Positions 41,217 to 50,630 are shown, counted from the stretch's first letter. The stretch is 64,000 bases of DNA from Rubrivivax sp. (GCA_016789955.1 JAEUPB010000072.1:44021-108020), one strand, 5' to 3'. Notes: generated from the letters alone by a model not told the origin. Numbers and translations are program-made.

Positions 41217-42749
41217 TTACATCGTCGCGCCCAGCACCCAGGGCACGAACTCGTTCTGCCCGTACCCGTGCTGCTCGCTCTTCGTGCGCTCGCCGCTGGC
41301 AGTGGCCAGCATGCGGCGGAAGATGCGTTCGCCGACCTCGTCGACGCTCGCCGAGCCGTCGACGATGTCGCCGCAGTTGATGTCGATGTCGTCTTCCTGG
41401 CGCTGCCACAGCGCGGTGTTCGTGCTGAGCTTCAGCGATGGCGACGGCGCGCAGCCGTAGGCCGAGCCGCGGCCGGTGGTGAAGCAGATCAGGTTCGCGC
41501 CGCCGGCTACCTGGCCGGTGGCCGACACCGGGTCGTAGCCCGGGGTGTCCATGTAGACGAGGCCCTGCGCGCGCACGGTCTCGGCGTACTCGACGACGTC
41601 GACGAGGTTGGTGGTGCCGCTCTTGGCGATGGCGCCCAGCGACTTCTCGAGAATGGTCGTGAGGCCGCCGGCCTTGTTGCCCGCCGAGGGGTTGTTGTCC
41701 ATCGAGCCATCGTTGCGCTCGACATAGCGCTCCCACCAGCGGATGCGCGACATCAGCTTCCCGGCCACCTGCGGCGAGACGGCACGTCGCGTCAGCAGGT
41801 GTTCGCCGCCGTAGATCTCGGGCGTCTCCGACAGGATCGCCGTGCCGCCGTGGCGCACGAGGCGGTCGACCGCGGCGCCCAGCGCCGGGTTGGCGCTGAT
41901 GCCCGAGTAGCCGTCGGAACCGCCGCACTGCAGGCCCACCATCAGGTGCTTCGCGGGCACCGGCCGGCGCTGCACGCGGTTGGCGTCGTCCAGCATCCAG
42001 CGCACGAGTTCGATGCCGTGGCGCACGGTCTTCGCGGTGCCGCCGGTCTCCTGGATGTTGAAGGTGTGCAGCGAGGCGCCGGTGGACAGGCTCTCCTGCT
42101 CGAGCAGCCCGTTGATCTGGTTGGTCTCGCAGCCCAGCCCCACCACCAGCACCGCGGCGAAGTTGGCGTGGCGCGCGTAGCCGCCCAGCGTCCGCCGCAG
42201 CAGCTGCAGCGGCTCGCCGTCGCTGGCCGTGGCGCAGCCGGCGCCGTGCGTCAGCGCGACCACGCCGTCGACGTTCGGCCAGGCCGCGAGCGCGTCCCCT
42301 CGGAAGTGGTCGGCGATGGCGCGCGCCGCGGTGGCCGAGCAGTTCACCGAGGTCAGCACACCGATGTAGTTGCGCGTGGCCACGCGGCCCTTGCGCCACG
42401 GCTCTTCGCGGACGATGCCCTGGAAGGTGGCCGGCTCGGCCTCGTAGGCGGTGGGTTTCACGTCGGCGCCGACCTCGCCCTCGCGCGCGAAGCTCGCGAA
42501 CTCGAGGTTGTGCGTGTGCACGTGCTGGCCGGGCGAGATGTCGGCCTTGGCGGTGCCGATCACCTGGTTGTAGCGGCGCACCGGGTCGCCGCGGCGGAGG
42601 GCTCGCACGGCCACCTTGTGCCCCGGCGGCACCAGGCCGCTGACGGTGATGCCGCAGCTCTCGATGCGCGCGCCCGACAGCAGCTGCTGCCGCGCGATCA
42701 CGACGTCGTCGGCCGGGTGGATGCGGATGACGGGGTCGGGTGCGGCCAT
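41217..42749 (-). CDS. UxaA/GarD-family sugar-acid dehydratase
   Basis: A 510-residue protein. The N-terminal 85 residues are an SAF domain (IRIHPADDVVIARQQLLSGARI through ISPGQHVHTHNLEF); the rest is the altronate/galactarate dehydratase domain (GRVATRNYIGVLTSVNCSATAARAIADHF, LTHGAGCATASDGEP, VGLQCGGSDGYSGISANPALG, LICFTTGRGSAYGC). UxaA and GarD are iron-dependent enzymes that dehydrate D-altronate or D-galactarate to 2-keto-3-deoxy sugar acids. The downstream leftward neighbours suggest a related substrate such as L-fuconate or L-rhamnonate, but that is inference. Confidence 0.92.
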   Translation of the reverse strand: MAAPDPVIRIHPADDVVIARQQLLSGARIESCGITVSGLVPPGHKVAVRALRRGDPVRRYNQVIGTAKADISPGQHVHTHNLEFASFAREGEVGADVKPTAYEAEPATFQGIVREEPWRKGRVATRNYIGVLTSVNCSATAARAIADHFRGDALAAWPNVDGVVALTHGAGCATASDGEPLQLLRRTLGGYARHANFAAVLVVGLGCETNQINGLLEQESLSTGASLHTFNIQETGGTAKTVRHGIELVRWMLDDANRVQRRPVPAKHLMVGLQCGGSDGYSGISANPALGAAVDRLVRHGGTAILSETPEIYGGEHLLTRRAVSPQVAGKLMSRIRWWERYVERNDGSMDNNPSAGNKAGGLTTILEKSLGAIAKSGTTNLVDVVEYAETVRAQGLVYMDTPGYDPVSATGQVAGGANLICFTTGRGSAYGCAPSPSLKLSTNTALWQRQEDDIDINCGDIVDGSASVDEVGERIFRRMLATASGERTKSEQHGYGQNEFVPWVLGATM

Positions 42750-42762
42750 CGCAGCGCCGCGG

Positions 42763-43629
42763 TCAGCCGTCGATCAGCGCCGGATCCCAGGCGTGCACCA
42801 CCTGGCGCTGCTCGCCCAGCCCCTCGATGCCCAGCCGCACCACGTCGCCGGCCTTCAGATACACCGGGTTCGGCTTCACGCCCATGCCCACGCCCGGCGG
42901 CGTGCCGGTGGAGATCAGGTCGCCGGGGTGCAGCGTCATGAAGCGGCTGACGTAGCTGACGAGCTGCGCCACGCTGAAGATCATCGTGCGCGTGCTGCCG
43001 TTCTGGTAGCGGTGGCCGTTGACCTCCAGCCACATCGGCAGCGCCTGCGGGTCGGGCACCTCGTCGGCGGTGACGAGGTACGGGCCCACCGGGCCGAAGG
43101 TGTCGCAGCCCTTGCCCTTGTCCCAGGTGCCGCCGCGCTCGATCTGGTATTCGCGTTCGGAGACGTCGTTGACCACGCAGTAGCCGGCCACGTGCTTCAG
43201 CGCGTCGGCCTCGCTGACGTAGCGGGTCTTGGTGCCGATCACCACGCCCAGCTCCACCTCCCAGTCGGTCTTCACCGAGCCCTGCGGCAGCACCAGCGCG
43301 TGGTTGCAGCCCACGCGCGCGCTGATCGGCTTCATGAAGAGGATGGGCTCCTTCGGGATCGGCAGCCCGGCCTCGGCGGCATGGTCGGCGTAGTTCAGGC
43401 CGATGCAGAGGAACTTCTCGCAGCTGGCCCACGGCGGCGCGTGCTGCGGCGTGCCTTCGACGATCGGCAGCGCGGCCAGGTCGATCGAGCGCAGCTTGGC
43501 CAGGCCGGCGGGCGTCAGCGTGGAGGCGGTGATGTCGGCGAGCACGCCGGACAGGTCGCGGGCACGGCCTTGGGCGTCGAGGGCGGCGGGGCGTTCGGAG
43601 CCCTTGGGGCCCAGGCGCATCAGCTTCAT
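42763..43629 (-). CDS. Fumarylacetoacetate-hydrolase-family protein (diketo-deoxy sugar acid hydrolase-like)
   Basis: A 288-residue FAH-fold enzyme: CIGLNYADHAAEAGLPIPKEPILFMKP, the metal-binding DWEVELGVVIG, CVVNDVSEREYQIERGGTWDKGKGCDTFGPVGPYLVTADEV, and the C-terminal STGTPPGVGMGVKPNPVYLKAGD. Close family knowledge links this form to the 2,4-diketo-3-deoxy-L-fuconate/L-rhamnonate hydrolases (LRA6 type) that yield pyruvate plus lactate. Located 13 bases upstream of the UxaA-type dehydratase gene and downstream of an SDR, it fits that pathway. Confidence 0.9.
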   Translation of the reverse strand: MKLMRLGPKGSERPAALDAQGRARDLSGVLADITASTLTPAGLAKLRSIDLAALPIVEGTPQHAPPWASCEKFLCIGLNYADHAAEAGLPIPKEPILFMKPISARVGCNHALVLPQGSVKTDWEVELGVVIGTKTRYVSEADALKHVAGYCVVNDVSEREYQIERGGTWDKGKGCDTFGPVGPYLVTADEVPDPQALPMWLEVNGHRYQNGSTRTMIFSVAQLVSYVSRFMTLHPGDLISTGTPPGVGMGVKPNPVYLKAGDVVRLGIEGLGEQRQVVHAWDPALIDG

Positions 43630-43699
43630 CGGTGTGTCTCCGTGATCGGTGATCGTTGAGTGGTTGTGGTGGAAACGGAAAGCCGGCCGCGGATGGCCG

Positions 43700-44458
43700 T
43701 CAAAGTGACCAGCCGCCGTCGATGACCTGGGTGGTGCCGGTCACGAAGGCCGAGGCGTCGCTGGCCAGGTACAGCGCCAGGGCGGCGATCTCCTCGGCGC
43801 GGCCCAGCCGCCCCATCGGCTGGCGCGCGACGAAGGCGGCCTCGACCTGCGCCAGCGTCTGCCCGCTGGCCGCAGCCTGCGAGGAGATGCGGTCGCGCAG
43901 GCTGGGCGACTCCACGGTGCCGGGGCAGATGGCGTTGCAGCGGACGCCCTTGCCGATGAAGTCGGCCGCGACGGACTTGGTGAGCCCCACCACCGCCGCC
44001 TTGGTCGTGCCGTAGATGAACCGGTTCGGCGCGCCCTTGATGCTCGACGCCGCCGAGGCCATGTTGATGATCGAGCCGCCGCCGCCGCGCTCGAGCATGC
44101 CCGGCAGCACCGCCTGGATCAGCCGGAACATCGAGCGCACGTTCAGGTTGAACGCGAATTCCCATTCGGCTTCGGTGGCCTGCAGGATGGTGCCGGCGTG
44201 CACGAAGCCGGCGCAGTTGAACAGCACGTCGACCGGGCCGCTGTCGGCCACCGCGCGGCCGATGGCGGCGGGGTCGGTGACATCGAGCACGCGGGTGGTG
44301 ATGCCCGGCGTGCCGGCGAGGCCTTCGAGCAGTGCGGGATTGATGTCGGTGGCCGTCACGCGGGCACCGGCTTGCGCGAACGCCAGCGCCGTGGCTCGCC
44401 CGATGCCCTGGCCGGCAGCGGTGACGAAAGCGGCCTTGCCGCCGAGCGTGAAGGACAT
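43700..44458 (-). CDS. SDR, 2-keto-3-deoxy-L-fuconate/rhamnonate dehydrogenase-like
   Basis: A 252-residue short-chain dehydrogenase with cofactor motif TAAGQGIGRATALAFAQAGARVTATDIN (Asp marks NAD preference), FNCAGFVHAGTI, INMASAASSIKGAPNRFIYGTTKAAVVGLTKSVA with the catalytic Ser, Tyr-Gly-Thr-Thr-Lys, and CPGTVESPSL. This resembles BDH2/2-keto-3-deoxy-L-fuconate dehydrogenases. First of three leftward sugar-acid genes, 70 bases before the FAH gene. Confidence 0.92.
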   Translation of the reverse strand: MSFTLGGKAAFVTAAGQGIGRATALAFAQAGARVTATDINPALLEGLAGTPGITTRVLDVTDPAAIGRAVADSGPVDVLFNCAGFVHAGTILQATEAEWEFAFNLNVRSMFRLIQAVLPGMLERGGGGSIINMASAASSIKGAPNRFIYGTTKAAVVGLTKSVAADFIGKGVRCNAICPGTVESPSLRDRISSQAAASGQTLAQVEAAFVARQPMGRLGRAEEIAALALYLASDASAFVTGTTQVIDGGWSL

Positions 44459-44560
44459 GGTCGGGAAGGGCGTTCAGAGGGAGCGGGCATTCTGGCACGC
44501 ACCCCTGCCGGGCCTGCCCGTCGATCCCTAGAATCATCCCGAACCACGGCACTCCAGACC

Positions 44561-46885
44561 ATGGTCGCGCCGCGCCGAGAACCCGCGAGCCCTGCCTCGG
44601 CGGCCCCCGACGCCGAGGGGGTCGCGTCGCGGCGTTCGGGGTGGCTGGGCGCGATCGGCGCGCTGCTCGGCGTGGCGCTGCTGGTGGTGGCCGCGGTGCA
44701 GTGGCGCCAGTGGGCGCTGATCTCGCAGACGATGCAGGAGGATGTCGGCCTGATCGTCGTCGACAGCCACCGCGCCGAATTCGAGTACCTGCGCCTGCGC
44801 GAGCTGTGGCCGCAACGGGACGACCCGCGGCCGGTCGGCGAAGCGCTCGTGCGGCAGTACGAGGTGTTCGTCGGCCGGCTGCGCCGCCTGACCAGCGACG
44901 AGTACCGGCCGCAGCGAGCGGCCCTGCCCGAACTGGAGGCCGTGTCCACCGTCGGCGAGGCCTTCGTCGCGCGTGCCGATCCGCTGTTCGCCGGGCTGCG
45001 CAGCGACACCCCGCCGGCCAGCGCGACGCTGCTGGCGCTGGCGGCGCCGCTCGAGCGGCTCGGCCCGCCGCTGCAGGAGCTGTCGCGCCATGCCGCGCTG
45101 CTCGGGGCACAGCGTGTCGAACAGCGGCGTGAGGTGCTGTCGCAGCACAACCGCATCGGCGTGGCGCTGACGCTGTTCCTCAGCGTGCTGACGCTCGCCT
45201 TCGGGGTGATCTCGCTACGCCAACTGCGCCGGCTCGAAGCGCGCCGAGAAGCGCTGGAGCAGCTCACCGCCACGCTGCGCGAGGCGCGCCGCGGCGCCGA
45301 GGCGGCCAGCGCCGCCAAGAGCGCCTTCCTCGCCAACATGAGCCATGAGCTGCGCACGCCGTTCCAGGGCCTGCTGGGCATGCTCTCGCTGCTGCGCGAG
45401 ACGGGGCTGGCGCCCCGGCAGATGGACTACCTGCGCACCGCCACCGAGTCGGCCGACCACCTGCTGCAGATCCTCAACGACATCCTGGACATGTCGCAGC
45501 TCGAGTCGGGCCGGCTGACGTTGAACCCGTCCGTGGTGGAGCTGCGCTCGCTGCTGCGCGACGTCGAGGCGCTGATGCGGCCGCAGGCGTTGCGCAAGAA
45601 TCTCGGGCTGCACCTGGGCGCCGATCCCGGCGTGCCCGAGCGGGCCCAGCTCGACGCCACCCGGGTCAAGCAGGTGCTCTTCAACCTGCTGGCCAACGGC
45701 ATCAAGTTCTCCGAGCGCGGCGACGTGGGGCTGGACCTTCGCGTGGCGCACCGCGACGGCGGCGATGCGCTGGAGTTCGTCGTCAGCGACACCGGCATCG
45801 GCATGGACGAGGCCACCGTCGAGCGGCTGTTCCGCCGCTTCTCGCAGGGCGACACCTCGCGCTCTCGCCGCTACGGCGGGGCCGGCCTGGGCCTGGAGAT
45901 CTCGCGCGACCTGGCACGGCTGATGGGAGGCGACATCACAGTGCGCAGCCGGGCCGGCCACGGCAGCGTGTTCACGTTCTCGCTGCCCCTCGTGGCCACA
46001 CCGGCCGAGGCGCCCGCGCCTCTCACGGCACCCGCACAGGGCGCCGAGCCGGCCGCCGTGCTGAGCGTGCTCGTCGCCGAAGACCACGACGTGAATCGCC
46101 AGTACCTCGAGGCCGTGCTCGACAGCCTGGGCCACCGCTCGCACTTCGTGCCCAACGGCCAGGACGCCGTGGCCGCCGTGAAGGCGCAGCGCTACGACCT
46201 CGTGCTGATGGACCTGCACATGCCGGTGATGGACGGCATCGCCGCGACGCGCGCGATCCGCGCGCTGGCCGACCCGGTGGCCGCCGCGGTGCCCATCTAC
46301 GCGCTCACCGCCGACGCCTTTCCCGAGACACGCCAGCGTTGCCTGCTGGCGGGCATGAACGACTTCCTCACCAAGCCCATCGTGCCGCAGGCATTGGCGG
46401 CGAGCCTGCGGCGGCTGTTCGGCCGCGCCTACGACGGCAACGGCGTTACGCCGCCTCTGCCGGCGCCGGCACCGCCGGCCTCGCAGCAGGCGGTGCGCCC
46501 GCTGCGACCCGAGAGCTTGGCGCCTCCCGCCACGGTGCTGGACCAGGCGGCCATCAACCGCACGCTGCAGGCGATGTCGCGCGAGCGGCTGCGCGGGTTG
46601 ATGCAGATCTTCTTCGACGACGCGCCAGCCACGCTGGAGCGGCTGCGCGCGGCGGTGCGCGATGCGCAGCCGCTGGACCTGCGCGTCCACGCCCACGCGC
46701 TGCGCGGGGCGGCGCTGAATCTCGGCCTCGCGGGCATCGCGGCCACCGCGGAGTCGCTGCGGGAAGGCGCCTCGCACCTGCCGGCGCACGAGATCGCGCT
46801 GCTGGTGCAGCGCTTCGAGACGCAGCTGATGCAGGCACGCGATGCGCTGGCGCCGCTCGGGTTGGCCCCCGCGGCGGCCCCCTGA
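44561..46885 (+). CDS. Hybrid sensor histidine kinase with receiver and HPt domains
   Basis: A 774-residue membrane protein. A first membrane helix (WLGAIGALLGVALLVVAAVQW) leads to a helical periplasmic sensor; a second helix (VALTLFLSVLTLAFGVISL) leads to the kinase. The H-box is FLANMSHELRTPFQ with His262; N and G boxes are NLLANGIKFSERG and DTGIGMDE. Then come a receiver domain (LMDLHMPVMDG, Asp551) and a C-terminal HPt domain with His712 in HAHALRGAALNLG. It can run an internal phosphorelay; the output regulator is not adjacent. The signal is unknown. Confidence 0.95.
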   Translation: MVAPRREPASPASAAPDAEGVASRRSGWLGAIGALLGVALLVVAAVQWRQWALISQTMQEDVGLIVVDSHRAEFEYLRLRELWPQRDDPRPVGEALVRQYEVFVGRLRRLTSDEYRPQRAALPELEAVSTVGEAFVARADPLFAGLRSDTPPASATLLALAAPLERLGPPLQELSRHAALLGAQRVEQRREVLSQHNRIGVALTLFLSVLTLAFGVISLRQLRRLEARREALEQLTATLREARRGAEAASAAKSAFLANMSHELRTPFQGLLGMLSLLRETGLAPRQMDYLRTATESADHLLQILNDILDMSQLESGRLTLNPSVVELRSLLRDVEALMRPQALRKNLGLHLGADPGVPERAQLDATRVKQVLFNLLANGIKFSERGDVGLDLRVAHRDGGDALEFVVSDTGIGMDEATVERLFRRFSQGDTSRSRRYGGAGLGLEISRDLARLMGGDITVRSRAGHGSVFTFSLPLVATPAEAPAPLTAPAQGAEPAAVLSVLVAEDHDVNRQYLEAVLDSLGHRSHFVPNGQDAVAAVKAQRYDLVLMDLHMPVMDGIAATRAIRALADPVAAAVPIYALTADAFPETRQRCLLAGMNDFLTKPIVPQALAASLRRLFGRAYDGNGVTPPLPAPAPPASQQAVRPLRPESLAPPATVLDQAAINRTLQAMSRERLRGLMQIFFDDAPATLERLRAAVRDAQPLDLRVHAHALRGAALNLGLAGIAATAESLREGASHLPAHEIALLVQRFETQLMQARDALAPLGLAPAAAP

Positions 46886-46910
46886 AGCCGGCCGCCGGGC
46901 GGCCGGACCT

Positions 46911-47954
46911 TCACACGATTACCGGTTCGGGTTCCAGCCGGATGCCGAAGCGTCCGTACACGCTCTCCTGGATCGCGCGCGCCAGCGTCACCACCTCGGC
47001 GCCGCTGGCGCCGCCGCGGTTCACGAGCACCAGCGCCTGCCGCTCGTACACGCCGGCGCGACCCACCGACTTGCCTTTCCAGCCGCAGGCGTCGATGAGC
47101 CAACCCGCGGCCAGCTTCACGCTGCCGTCGGGCATCGGGTAGTGCACGATCTCGGGGTCGCGGCCGATGATGTCGCGGCACTGCTCGGGGCTGACCACCG
47201 GGTTCTTGAAGAAGCTGCCGGCGTTGCCGATCGCGGCTGGGTCGGGCAGCTTGGCGCGGCGGATCGCGCAGACCCAGTCGTGGATCGTGCGCGCATCGGG
47301 GTGCGCGTTGCCCGTCTCGGCCATCTTGCGCTCGAGGTCGAGGTAGCCCAGAACCGGCTGCCACGGCCGCGGCAGCCTGAGGCGCACGCGCGTGATCAGG
47401 CTCTTGCCGGCCAGCGCCTGCTTGAAGATGCTGTCGCGATAGCCGAAGTGGCATGTGGCCGCATCGATCGTCACGCTGCGGCCGGTCACCAGGTCCACCG
47501 CGTCGAGCGACTCGAAGCGGTCCTTCAGCTCCACGCCGTAGGCACCGATGTTCTGCACCGGCGCGGCGCCCACCGAGCCGGGGATCAGCGCGAGGTTCTC
47601 CAGGCCCGGCCAGCCCTGCTCGAGCGTCCATGCCACCAGGTCGTGCCAGCTCTCGCCGGCGCCGGCCTCGACGATCCAGGCGTCGTCGCGCGCGTCCACC
47701 AGGCGCCGGCCCATGACCTCGACCTTGATCACGACCGCCTGCAGATCTCGCGTCAGCACGACGTTGCTGCCGCCGCCGAGGATGAACTTCGGGGCGCGGC
47801 CGTATTCGGGATGGTCGACGACGCGGCGCACGTCGGCGTCGCTGCCGATGCGCACGAGCGTCTGCGCCAGCGCCGGCAGGCCGAAGGTGTTGTGATCGCG
47901 CAGGTTGGCGCGCTGCTCGACGCGGAGTTCGGTGGCGGACATGCGTGTCATCAC
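46911..47954 (-). CDS. murB: UDP-N-acetylenolpyruvoylglucosamine reductase MurB
   Basis: A 347-residue cytoplasmic FAD enzyme that makes UDP-N-acetylmuramic acid in peptidoglycan synthesis. It is the short, E. coli-like type I form: NLRDHNTFGLPALAQTLVRI, FILGGGSNVVLTRDL, ENLALIPGSVGAAPVQNIGAYGVELKD, the catalytic FGYRDSIFK, NAGSFFKNPVVSPEQC with the catalytic serine, and AAGWLIDACGWKG. No cell-wall gene cluster surrounds it. A strong hairpin isolates it from the upstream caspase gene. Confidence 0.97.
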   Translation of the reverse strand: MMTRMSATELRVEQRANLRDHNTFGLPALAQTLVRIGSDADVRRVVDHPEYGRAPKFILGGGSNVVLTRDLQAVVIKVEVMGRRLVDARDDAWIVEAGAGESWHDLVAWTLEQGWPGLENLALIPGSVGAAPVQNIGAYGVELKDRFESLDAVDLVTGRSVTIDAATCHFGYRDSIFKQALAGKSLITRVRLRLPRPWQPVLGYLDLERKMAETGNAHPDARTIHDWVCAIRRAKLPDPAAIGNAGSFFKNPVVSPEQCRDIIGRDPEIVHYPMPDGSVKLAAGWLIDACGWKGKSVGRAGVYERQALVLVNRGGASGAEVVTLARAIQESVYGRFGIRLEPEPVIV

Positions 47955-47980
47955 GGGTGGAGCATACCCAGTCGAACGGG

Positions 47981-48014
47981 GCGGCCTGGCGCCGGGGTAC
48001 CGGCGCCAGGCCGC
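47981..48014. terminator. Strong 15-bp hairpin
   Basis: GCGGCCTGGCGCCGG pairs perfectly with its complement around a GGTA loop, 12 bases after the caspase gene's stop on the minus strand. Likely terminator for the caspase transcript, before murB. Confidence 0.65.
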
Positions 48015-48025
48015 CGCCGCGGCGT

Positions 48026-50044
48026 TCAGCGCCCGGCCACGTGCGGGCCCGCGACGCGGCGAGGCTCGAGCACGTCCAGCGCCGTCAGCTCGTGCCGGAT
48101 CCTCTGCTCGATCTGGCCGTCGATGCGCTCGGTGGTCTCGATCGCCACGGGCAGGGCCACGCCCGGAACGTACCAGTGCCTCGTCTGTCGCACGAGGAAC
48201 GGCCTTTCGCCCGTGCTGCGCTCGGCCCGACCGCTCAGGTTCGCATCGACCCGGCGCGCCTGGAACGTGCCGGCTGGCGTCACGACGGTCTCGATGCCGG
48301 CGAGGACCACCGTGCCGGTGAGCTGTACCTGGGTCAGCACGCCCGTGGCCGAGCGGGACTCGAGGCGCACCCGCACGCTGCGGCGCTCACCGGTGTCGCC
48401 CGCCGCCACCTCGGCGGTGGGCAGCGGCGGCGTCCATTCCTGCCATGCGCCCTGGCGCACGTCGTTGTGCAGGTGCGGCTGGCCGCGCGCGTCGAGGCGG
48501 ATCGCGCCGCCATTGACGACGATGTCGCCATCGGGCTCGAGGCCGTCGATGCGCCACAAGGGCAGCTGGCTGTCGAACTCCCCGCGCATCAGGTTGTGCG
48601 AGCGGTAGCGGTAGCGGTCGCCGACGCTGATGCCGTGCGGATTGGTGCGCGGACGCTCGGGTCGGCGCTCGGTACGCTCGTCGCCCCAGGCGGCGATCTC
48701 GGCGATGCGCTGTTGCGTGCGCAGGTCGGCGCGCGACCAGGCGTCGATCTGAGCGATGCGCTCTGCCGCGGCTTGCAGCGCGAGGCGGTTGCGTTCCTCG
48801 CGCTGCTGCGGCGTGAGCGTCTCGACGGGATCGTCCGCCGCCGCCGGCCCGCCCGGCGCGGACTTCGGCTCCGCCTGCGGCGCAGCCGGTACGGTGGGCC
48901 GGGCGACAGGCTCCGAGGTGGTTGGGGGCGCGGGGCGAGGACCCGGTTGCACCACCGGCCGCGACGCCGGCTGCGATGCCGGCACGACCTGGGCGATGGG
49001 GGGCGACGGAACTGCGCTCGCCGACGCCGGCGTAGGGCGTGCCGCTGCGGCGGCCGGGTCTGCGAGGCGGGCACGCGCTTCTGCGGCGTGGCGGCCTTCC
49101 GGGAACCGGCGCAGGTAGGTCTCGAGGTCCGCGCGCCGGCCGCCCTCGGTGAGCAGCGCCCACAGCGCGTCGTCGAGTGCACGCTGCGGGTCGGGCGGTG
49201 GTGCCGGTTCGACCGGCACTGGCGGCACGAAGTAGAAGTCGCCCTCGAGCGACGTCGATTCCCAAGGCACCTGGCGGCCCGCCGACGCCCGGCGCACGGC
49301 CGAGCGCACCTGCTTGAACACGTCCTCCACCTTCAGCCCCGGCAGCCGGATCGCGCCCAGCAGGTGCGAGGTGTACAGGCCGTTGCGGCCGCTGCCGTCG
49401 GCCGCCACCGCGCCGGGCGACGTGGCGAAGGCCACCAGCGTTCCCACCGGCGCATCCATCTGCGCCAGGCCCTGCCGTGCCGATCGGAAGGTGCGCGCGA
49501 ACGGGTTGTCGCGGCACGCGTCGAGGATCACGAGGTTGGTACCGTTGCCCGCCGACTCCATCTTGTCCAGCACCGCCTGCGCATCGAGTGCGGCGTAGGA
49601 GACTTCGTCCTCGTGCGCGATGTCGGCGCCGACCGGGATCAGGAAGTTGCGCCCCTTGATCTGCATGCCGTGACCGGCGAAATAGAACAGACCCACCGCG
49701 TCCGGCGCACCCTGGCGCAACTGCTCGCCGAACGCGCGCAGCGCCTGCGCCATCTCGGGCAGCGTCGCGTCGAACTGCACCGTGACCGAGAAGCCCGCGC
49801 CGCGCAATGCCTGGGCCATCTCGCGGGCGTCGTTGACCGGGTTCCTCAGCGGCGCCGCCGCATAGGCGTTGTTGCCGATCACCAGCGCCACGCGGCGGGC
49901 GGTCTGGGCCGCCGCGCCCGGGGTCAGCACCATCGACGCGAGCCAGCAGGCGAGCGCCATCCACAGTTGTGCTCGCCAGTCGGCGGGACCGTGCCAGGGA
50001 CTCGCGGCGGTGCGGTGCATTGCGGCAGGTGCGCGTGGGGCCAT
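48026..50044 (-). CDS. Periplasmic caspase-family (C14) protein
   Basis: A 672-residue protein with a signal peptide (WMALACWLASMVLTPGAAAQ), so the peptidase domain is exported. Residues 50-280 form the caspase p20 fold: RRVALVIGNNAYAAAPLRNPVNDAREMAQALRGAGF, His125 in LFYFAGHGMQ, Cys177 in VILDACRDNPF. A Pro/Ala-rich linker (335-410) and a C-terminal beta-rich domain of about 200 residues follow (GISVGDRYRYRSHNLMRGEF; VLAGIETVVTPAGTFQARRV). Catalytic residues are kept. Bacterial exported metacaspase-like proteins are poorly understood. An earlier or later Met may be the true start. Confidence 0.92.
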   Translation of the reverse strand: MAPRAPAAMHRTAASPWHGPADWRAQLWMALACWLASMVLTPGAAAQTARRVALVIGNNAYAAAPLRNPVNDAREMAQALRGAGFSVTVQFDATLPEMAQALRAFGEQLRQGAPDAVGLFYFAGHGMQIKGRNFLIPVGADIAHEDEVSYAALDAQAVLDKMESAGNGTNLVILDACRDNPFARTFRSARQGLAQMDAPVGTLVAFATSPGAVAADGSGRNGLYTSHLLGAIRLPGLKVEDVFKQVRSAVRRASAGRQVPWESTSLEGDFYFVPPVPVEPAPPPDPQRALDDALWALLTEGGRRADLETYLRRFPEGRHAAEARARLADPAAAAARPTPASASAVPSPPIAQVVPASQPASRPVVQPGPRPAPPTTSEPVARPTVPAAPQAEPKSAPGGPAAADDPVETLTPQQREERNRLALQAAAERIAQIDAWSRADLRTQQRIAEIAAWGDERTERRPERPRTNPHGISVGDRYRYRSHNLMRGEFDSQLPLWRIDGLEPDGDIVVNGGAIRLDARGQPHLHNDVRQGAWQEWTPPLPTAEVAAGDTGERRSVRVRLESRSATGVLTQVQLTGTVVLAGIETVVTPAGTFQARRVDANLSGRAERSTGERPFLVRQTRHWYVPGVALPVAIETTERIDGQIEQRIRHELTALDVLEPRRVAGPHVAGR

Positions 50045-50120
50045 GAAGGGTGCGACGAATCGGTCACGTCGGCCGGATGCGTGCAGACTTCGGCACGCTG
50101 CCGCGTGTCAGAATTTTCCC

Positions 50121-50624
50121 ATGCCCAGTTTCGATGCCGTGCTCGAGCCGAACCTCGTCGAGATCCGCAACGCGGTGGAGCAGGCGGTGAAGGAGATCGG
50201 CACGCGGTTCGACTTCAAGGGCACGAGCGCCGCCATCGCGCTGGCCGAGACGGGGGCCAAGGCGCGCGAGCTGACGCTCACGGCCGACTCCGACTTCCAG
50301 CTGCAGCAACTGCGCGAGCTGCTGGGTGCGCGGATGGGCAAGCGCAACGTCGACCTGCGCTTCCTCGACTTCAGCGGCGCGCCGCAGAAGATCGGCGGCG
50401 ACCGGCTGAAGTGGGTGGTGCCGGTGAAGAGCGGCGTCGACCCCGAGACCGCGAAGAAGATGCAGGCTGCGCTGAAGGCCGGCAAGCTCAAGGTGCAGTC
50501 GGCGTTCCAGGGCGACGCGCTGCGCGTCACCGGAGCCAAGCGCGACGAGCTGCAGGCGGCCATCGCGACGCTGCGCAAGACGGTCAGCGAACTGCCGCTG
50601 ACCTACACCAACTTCCGCGACTGA
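50121..50624 (+). CDS. YajQ family nucleotide-binding (cyclic-di-GMP-responsive) protein
   Basis: A 167-residue protein with the standard YajQ sequence: MPSFDAVLEPNLVEIRNAVEQAVKEIGTRFDFKGTSAAIAL, NVDLRFLDFSGAPQKIGGDRLKWVVPVKSGVDPETAKKM and DALRVTGAKRDELQAAIATLRK. Two ferredoxin-like domains bind nucleotides; Xanthomonas and Pseudomonas homologues bind cyclic di-GMP and act with LysR-type factors. The start lacks a clear Shine-Dalgarno site. The protease gene follows six bases later. Confidence 0.96.
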   Translation: MPSFDAVLEPNLVEIRNAVEQAVKEIGTRFDFKGTSAAIALAETGAKARELTLTADSDFQLQQLRELLGARMGKRNVDLRFLDFSGAPQKIGGDRLKWVVPVKSGVDPETAKKMQAALKAGKLKVQSAFQGDALRVTGAKRDELQAAIATLRKTVSELPLTYTNFRD

Positions 50625-50630
50625 AAGCAG

